Assembly (NCBI RefSeq): GCF_005239225.2
Contig: NC_133297.1
Location: 8,192,392 to 8,256,391, forward strand
Source: Populus alba
Lineage: Eukaryota; Streptophyta; Magnoliopsida; Malpighiales; Salicaceae
Reading direction: 5' to 3'
Length of the DNA stretch: 64,000 nucleotides
This document shows, one piece after another, positions 59,543 to 64,000 of the stretch (the first letter of the stretch is position 1; the number at the start of each line of letters is the position of its first letter). The position numbers were made by a program, and so were the translations under genes. The notes under the pieces were generated by a model, which had not been told where the DNA came from, searched no databases, and saw only the letters and a program-made list of their open reading frames with translations.

Positions 59543-61403
59543 GTATGCTTATTCCTTGCTTGTTACACCTCTTCTATGAATTCAATTCATTTGTTTATGT
59601 TCATCAATGTCATAACTATATAGGCTGGATGACATTGATGTACTTGCTAATCGCATGCTGCTGTATTCTTTTCCTTCTTTCTTTTTAATTAAGTACAACC
59701 TCTGGGCTTGTGGGTTCAAGTTTGTTTATAATAAGTATCTTTTGACGTTTTAGTTTAGAAAGATTCAGTTAGTCAGTCGTGTTTTGTTACTTATCTTCAT
59801 TGTTCTTGATTTTTTCCTTGTATTACTCGCAGCAGGGCAGTTTTCACTTTTCAAGACCAATAAATCTGGTGTATATGCTGTTTTTTGGTTTGGTTTGATT
59901 TAGCATGGATCTGATTGCGCACTAGATCCTTTTCCTAATGATTCAATCGAAAAGCCTTCCTAGGAGATTGAGATCTGTATTAAATTTTGTACAAAATGGG
60001 CGTTTTTTGCTTCTTCTACTAAGATTCACTCTGATTCTCTAGTTGTTGAGCGATGCTTCTTGGTGTGTTGGGTGATAAAGTTTTCCTTCTTACCGACAAT
60101 TATTAGGCTCTTCGCTGCATTGCTGGCTTCCTGTGACTAATAAAGTTCGAGTGCCTTGAAGGCTAACCTATTAGCTCATCTCCTTTATGGCTTTGGTCCT
60201 TGGATCTCCATTCTTTGCTCTGCGGTTTTCTTTTTTCTCCTAATCTTCCATTAGAGATGTTAAATGCGCGGCAAATTTTTCCCTGTGAATTTTAGGTGCT
60301 TCGCTTGTGAACTTAAATTGCTAATTCCTGATTACCATCTTTCATGGATTTTGAACGAGGATTAAAAAAAATATTGGAACTTGTTTATGTTTTTAATTGT
60401 CGGTGAGCAGGTTGTGGTGTCTTTTGTATCAAACAGCTTAGATTGCAGTCAGGGAATGTTCTGCTGTTGGCAGGTTTAGCTGGTGATCATCACATTGTGA
60501 ACTCAACTTAACTTTCTAAGCCCGTCTGAAACTCTGAATTGAAGTTAGTGGCCTTCTGACACCCTAAATGTCTTGATTTTTACTGGTTTGGGCTGGCTAT
60601 GTGAGTGACACTGTACGGAATCAATATATCTCTGTGTTTATTTCTACTGTGAAGTTATTGGGGGTTACGAGTGACACTGTACAGAATCAATATGTCTGTG
60701 GGCTTCTTTCTACTGTGAAGTTATTTGTGTTATTTCTAACATACGCTACTTCAATGACGTATTCGAATTTTAATCAATCAGATTCCTGTTTAAGGTAGCA
60801 TGCCTTGTCATCAAGAGTTCAGGGTCTAGTTCTGTTAAGACCACTGTCTTTGAAAAGGCCAGAGGAGGAGGAGTAAGGTTACTAGTTCAGAATTACAATA
60901 TTACTTTTAACAAGTTCATGCAATCAAATAATCTCTATAGGTTTTGGCGATTAGACTTGTTGAATATTGAACCTGGAATTTCTCCCTTTGGTGCCTGGGT
61001 TATGAAATGTTCATCTTTCAGTTCTTTCATTTTTTTCTCTCTTTTTGTATGTCGGTTCATCATAAACTTTTTTTATTTTTTAATAAGTTGAGATTCATTA
61101 AAAATAAACTGAAAAGGGCGAGAAAAGATAATGAGCGTGCCCACTACTACAAATACATTAATACATAATCTTGTGCTCCTAAAACAACACCAATTCTCCA
61201 AAAGAGAAACCTTAGTGCACTGCCCGTACTAACAAGGACCCAAATTCCTCGTTCTGACAAGCTATGGTGTATTTACTGCTAATGTTTAGGACAGTATATG
61301 TACTCTTCCATGTTTCAATTACAGAATACACCGTGCAACTTTATACTTAGGGATGTTCTGTTAAAGTTCATATGGTATTTGTGATGTTGCTGTGAACTTT
61401 CAG
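59543..61403 (+). other. 1.86-kb 5'-UTR intron of MTP1
   Basis: It runs from donor GTATGC to acceptor TTTCAG, and the start ATG follows the acceptor directly. No supported ORF lies inside. A near-duplicate block containing GTGAGTGACACTGTACGGAAT recurs about 67 nt on, as GAGTGACACTGTACAGAAT (about 60601 and 60669). Leader introns of this size are frequent in plant transporter genes. Confidence 0.65.
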
Positions 61404-62585
61404 ATGGAAGCACAAAATCCTCAGCATGGGCATCCAGTTGAAATAAGCGTGGATATTCTTGATGGAGAGATGAGTGGAGGAAGCAAGGGATGCGGGGAAG
61501 CACCTTGTGGATTTTCAGATACTGGAAATAACTCCCAGAATGCCAAAGAACGTTCAGCTTCAATGCGCAAGCTCTGGATATCCGTCGTACTTTGTATAGT
61601 CTTCATGAGCGCTGAGATAGCTGGTGGCATCAAAGCTAATAGTCTGGCAATCTTGACTGATGCTGCACATTTGCTTTCAGATGTTGCAGGCTTTGCCATC
61701 TCCTTGTTTTCTTTATGGGCAGCTGGCTGGGAAGCCACACCCCGCCAATCTTATGGATTTTTTAGGATTGAGATTCTCGGTGCATTGGTTTCCATGCAGC
61801 TCATCTGGTTGCTTGCAGGGATTTTGGTTTATGAAACCATTATTAGGCTCATCCATGATACTGGTAAGGTAGATGGGTTCCTTATGTTTCTTGTTGCTGC
61901 ATTTGGTCTTCTGGTGAATATCATAATGGCTCTTGTGTTGGGACATGATCATGGGCATGACCATGATCACAAACATGGGACTGGCCACAGCCATGGAACC
62001 ACAGTTAGTACTCATAACCATCACCACGTGGAGCACCCAAAACATGGTGACAATCATCATGACCACTCGAACAATGAGCACAATCATTATCATGAAGAAC
62101 ATGTTGAGCCGCTGCTGGATAAAGAAGAAGCCATGCATGAAAAGAAGCAAAGGAACATAAATGTACAAGGAGCTTATCTCCATGTACTTGGGGATTCCGT
62201 CCAGAGTATTGGGGTAATGATCGGAGGTGCAATTATATGGTATAAGCCTGAGTGGAAGATAATTGATCTGATCTGCACCCTAATCTTTTCGGTTATAGTT
62301 TTGGGTACAACAATCAAAATGCTACGGAACATACTTGAAGTCTTGATGGAGAGCACTCCAAGAGAGATAGATGCTACAAAGATTGAAAAGGGTCTGCTGG
62401 AGATGGAGGAGGTGATGGCTATCCACGAACTGCATATATGGGCCATTACCGTGGGCAAGATTCTCTTGGCTTGTCATGTGAAAATCATGCCCGAAGCAAA
62501 TGCAGACATGGTGCTAGACAATGTGATCAACTATCTCAGAAGGGAATACAATATAAGTCATGTAACCATCCAGATAGAGCGTTAG
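61404..62585 (+). CDS. MTP1 vacuolar zinc/proton antiporter (393 aa)
   Basis: Cation diffusion facilitator that loads Zn2+ into the vacuole in exchange for protons and gives zinc tolerance and storage. The coding region is one exon and the ATG directly follows the leader intron's acceptor. The in-frame GTG upstream lies in the intron and is not a start. It contains the plant MTP1 N-terminal [10 protein letters not shown], six expected membrane spans, and metal-site motifs on helices 2 and 5: H89-x-x-x-D93 in TDAAHLLSD and H260-x-x-x-D264 in HVLGD. A cytosolic His-rich loop at about 180-235 carries runs such as [13 protein letters not shown]. The C-terminal cytosolic domain ends HVTIQIER. Length and sequence agree closely with Arabidopsis MTP1 and with the poplar MTP1 described in the literature. 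Confidence 0.97.
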   Translation: MEAQNPQHGHPVEISVDILDGEMSGGSKGCGEAPCGFSDTGNNSQNAKERSASMRKLWISVVLCIVFMSAEIAGGIKANSLAILTDAAHLLSDVAGFAISLFSLWAAGWEATPRQSYGFFRIEILGALVSMQLIWLLAGILVYETIIRLIHDTGKVDGFLMFLVAAFGLLVNIIMALVLGHDHGHDHDHKHGTGHSHGTTVSTHNHHHVEHPKHGDNHHDHSNNEHNHYHEEHVEPLLDKEEAMHEKKQRNINVQGAYLHVLGDSVQSIGVMIGGAIIWYKPEWKIIDLICTLIFSVIVLGTTIKMLRNILEVLMESTPREIDATKIEKGLLEMEEVMAIHELHIWAITVGKILLACHVKIMPEANADMVLDNVINYLRREYNISHVTIQIER

Positions 62586-63529
62586 TAGAGGTAAAGGAAT
62601 TTACTAGTTGAATTTGGGGCGTGATGTTTCTGAGATTTATGCTTTTTCTATCACATGAAACGCATATACTGCTCATGGTGATTTTTAGGTACCAGGTAGA
62701 AATTGTCATCTTTGATGCGGCCATGACCGCTGTTTGGCTTCTGGTATTGTGAATTTACAAGTAGGTTTGGTATATATAGTTTCTTCAATCTTTTCTACCG
62801 CTCCATGTCATACAAGTTTATAAAAACATCCATACACATACAATATTAACATACACTCTGTAGCAATTAACAGTTAAATGCTGTGGCTTTTCTAATTTGG
62901 TTATTAGAACTTATTATTTTTCAATTGCATCCTTCCATATCCAATTTGCTAACCAATTTGTCAAAATTATTTAATGAAAGAAATATTAAATGATGGGGGA
63001 TTGAAGTGTGAAGCATAGATTCCATCCTCCAACTTTTATATTTTTTTCAATTATTTTTTTATCTTTCAATTTTCAAGTTAGAGAGGGAATAAAGAAAATT
63101 ATTGGAATCCGGTGAAGAGGTAAAAAGTTATCCGTTTACATGTATTATGGCCATTAAAAAAATTAATATTGATATCTTTAAATTTTATTTGATGAAAAAA
63201 GTTTAATGAATGTTGTTTTAATCTCAATATTTTCTAAAAAATAAATTAAAGTTGATAAAGAAAAATCTTAACCAGTCTAATTCTGTGTTTTCAGAATTTG
63301 TTTGGGTTCTTTACGTTGATAGGTTTTTTTTTTTATATTCTAGAAGTGTTATTTAGGTGATTTTATATAAAAATGCGATGAAAATAGGTTGTTCACCGGA
63401 ACCAAAATAACCCATGATTTTTCGGCAATACCGGTGGCCGAAATCTGTTTTGCAGCAGACAACGTCTGCCTCTTTTGTATGTGAAGAATTAATTAGTTTT
63501 TTAATGAAAGATTGGCACGATTGTATCAA
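62586..63529. other. MTP1 3' flank and AT-rich intergenic DNA
   Basis: The first about 250 bases are probably the MTP1 3' UTR. No gene or RNA was recognised after it. Confidence 0.45.
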
Positions 63530-63640
63530 TTGCTCATGTACTCAACTGGTCGAAGTAATGGAATCAAAGCTTCATCTCATTTCCCCTCACAAGTTCGAAT
63601 CCTACGGAACGTACTTGTATAATGTTTTTTCTTCTCTTCA
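63530..63640 (+). repeat. tRNA-derived SINE-like sequence
   Basis: An A-box-like TACTCAACTGGTCGAAGT (from about 63539) is followed about 40 nt on by a good B-box GTTCGAATCC (63593-63602), the internal pol III promoter arrangement. No acceptor stem or cloverleaf can be formed around it, so it is a tRNA-derived SINE or tRNA-like relic and not a tRNA gene. It differs in sequence from the SINE at 2.3 and 4.9 kb. Confidence 0.45.
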
Positions 63641-64000
63641 TTCCTTTTTATTTTTGGAAACTTTATTTTTTTTGGAAGCTTTATTCGTTCTTTTTTTCAC
63701 TTTTCAATGATCATTTTTTTTTTCCATGTGGGCTATTTTTAAGTTTTTTTTTTATATAGTTTTTAAGAATGTTTTGAAATATTATATTTTAATAAAATTG
63801 ATTTTATAATTATTCAAAAAAGGTTCAAGTAAGTGTTTTTTATTTATTATATAATGATTTTTTTAAAAAAAAGTTATTAAACCTAAGTTAATTCAAGTTG
63901 ATAATAATATTTTTTTTTCAACATATTATCACTTAAAACAGTTGTTTTAAATCCCACAAATTTGTATATGAAGTTTATTTATTTTAAAGCTGACTTACTG
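63641..64000. other. AT-rich end of the window
   Basis: T-rich sequence with no gene recognised. Confidence 0.4.

Noticed and set aside
61392..61403. Extended start of MTP1 four codons upstream
   Set aside because: The codon is GTG, and the sequence before 61404 is the end of an intron (TTTCAG). The real start is the ATG at 61404.
61713..62183. 156-codon open frame antisense to MTP1
   Set aside because: It is a mirror of the MTP1 coding strand. Its Met/Val/Ile-rich composition comes from the His-codon-rich loop read backwards.
1..64000. CRISPR arrays, bacterial-type operons, viral genes or a gene cluster
   Set aside because: None seen. All intact genes are ordinary unlinked plant genes, and repeats are transposon-derived or simple.

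Overview
This is a window of plant nuclear DNA, most likely from a Salicaceae tree (Populus or Salix). The evidence is as follows. Genes are spliced with GT-AG introns. Intergenic DNA is very AT-rich. Many short, decayed non-autonomous transposons of a type I associate with poplar are present. All intact genes encode typical angiosperm proteins. The genus call is inference. Gene models below were built by hand from splice signals and reading phase; each closes in frame.

Layout, left to right. 1-9.2 kb is gene-poor and repeat-rich, with two tRNA-derived SINEs, one of them split by a hAT-like MITE. 9.3-11 kb holds a single-RRM RNA-binding protein gene (+). 12.4-13.95 kb holds a small single-pass membrane protein gene (-) with a 1.2 kb intron in its 5' UTR. 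15.2-16.7 kb is a dead PPR gene split by a solo LTR. 18-18.7 kb holds two MITEs in opposite orientation. 19.2-20.1 kb is the ribosomal stalk protein P1 gene. 23.7-34.4 kb is a 19-exon VPS8 gene (CORVET subunit, 1930 aa). 36.3 kb is a tRNA-Cys(GCA) gene (-). 37.3 kb holds a fragment of a plastid pyruvate dehydrogenase E1-alpha gene. 38.3-39.8 kb is a chloroplast-type protein with two RRMs. 42.4-43.8 kb is an intronless mitochondrial-type PPR gene (-), with an RNase H-like retroelement remnant directly after its stop codon. 47.4-51.7 kb is the clock gene PRR5, with an exact evening element and two G-boxes upstream. 54.3-55 kb is an NDR1/HIN1-like (LEA_2) membrane protein gene. 59.4-62.6 kb is the vacuolar zinc transporter MTP1, with a 1.86 kb 5'-UTR intron. 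The right end is again repeat-rich.

The genes are independent transcription units with no shared pathway: RNA binding, translation, endosomal tethering, organellar RNA metabolism, the circadian clock, stress/defence membrane biology and zinc storage. I found no CRISPR array, operon, gene cluster or novel multi-gene system. The most informative non-gene structure is the transposon stratigraphy: a hAT in a SINE, and an LTR in a pseudogene. In both cases, removing the insertion restores a continuous older sequence.
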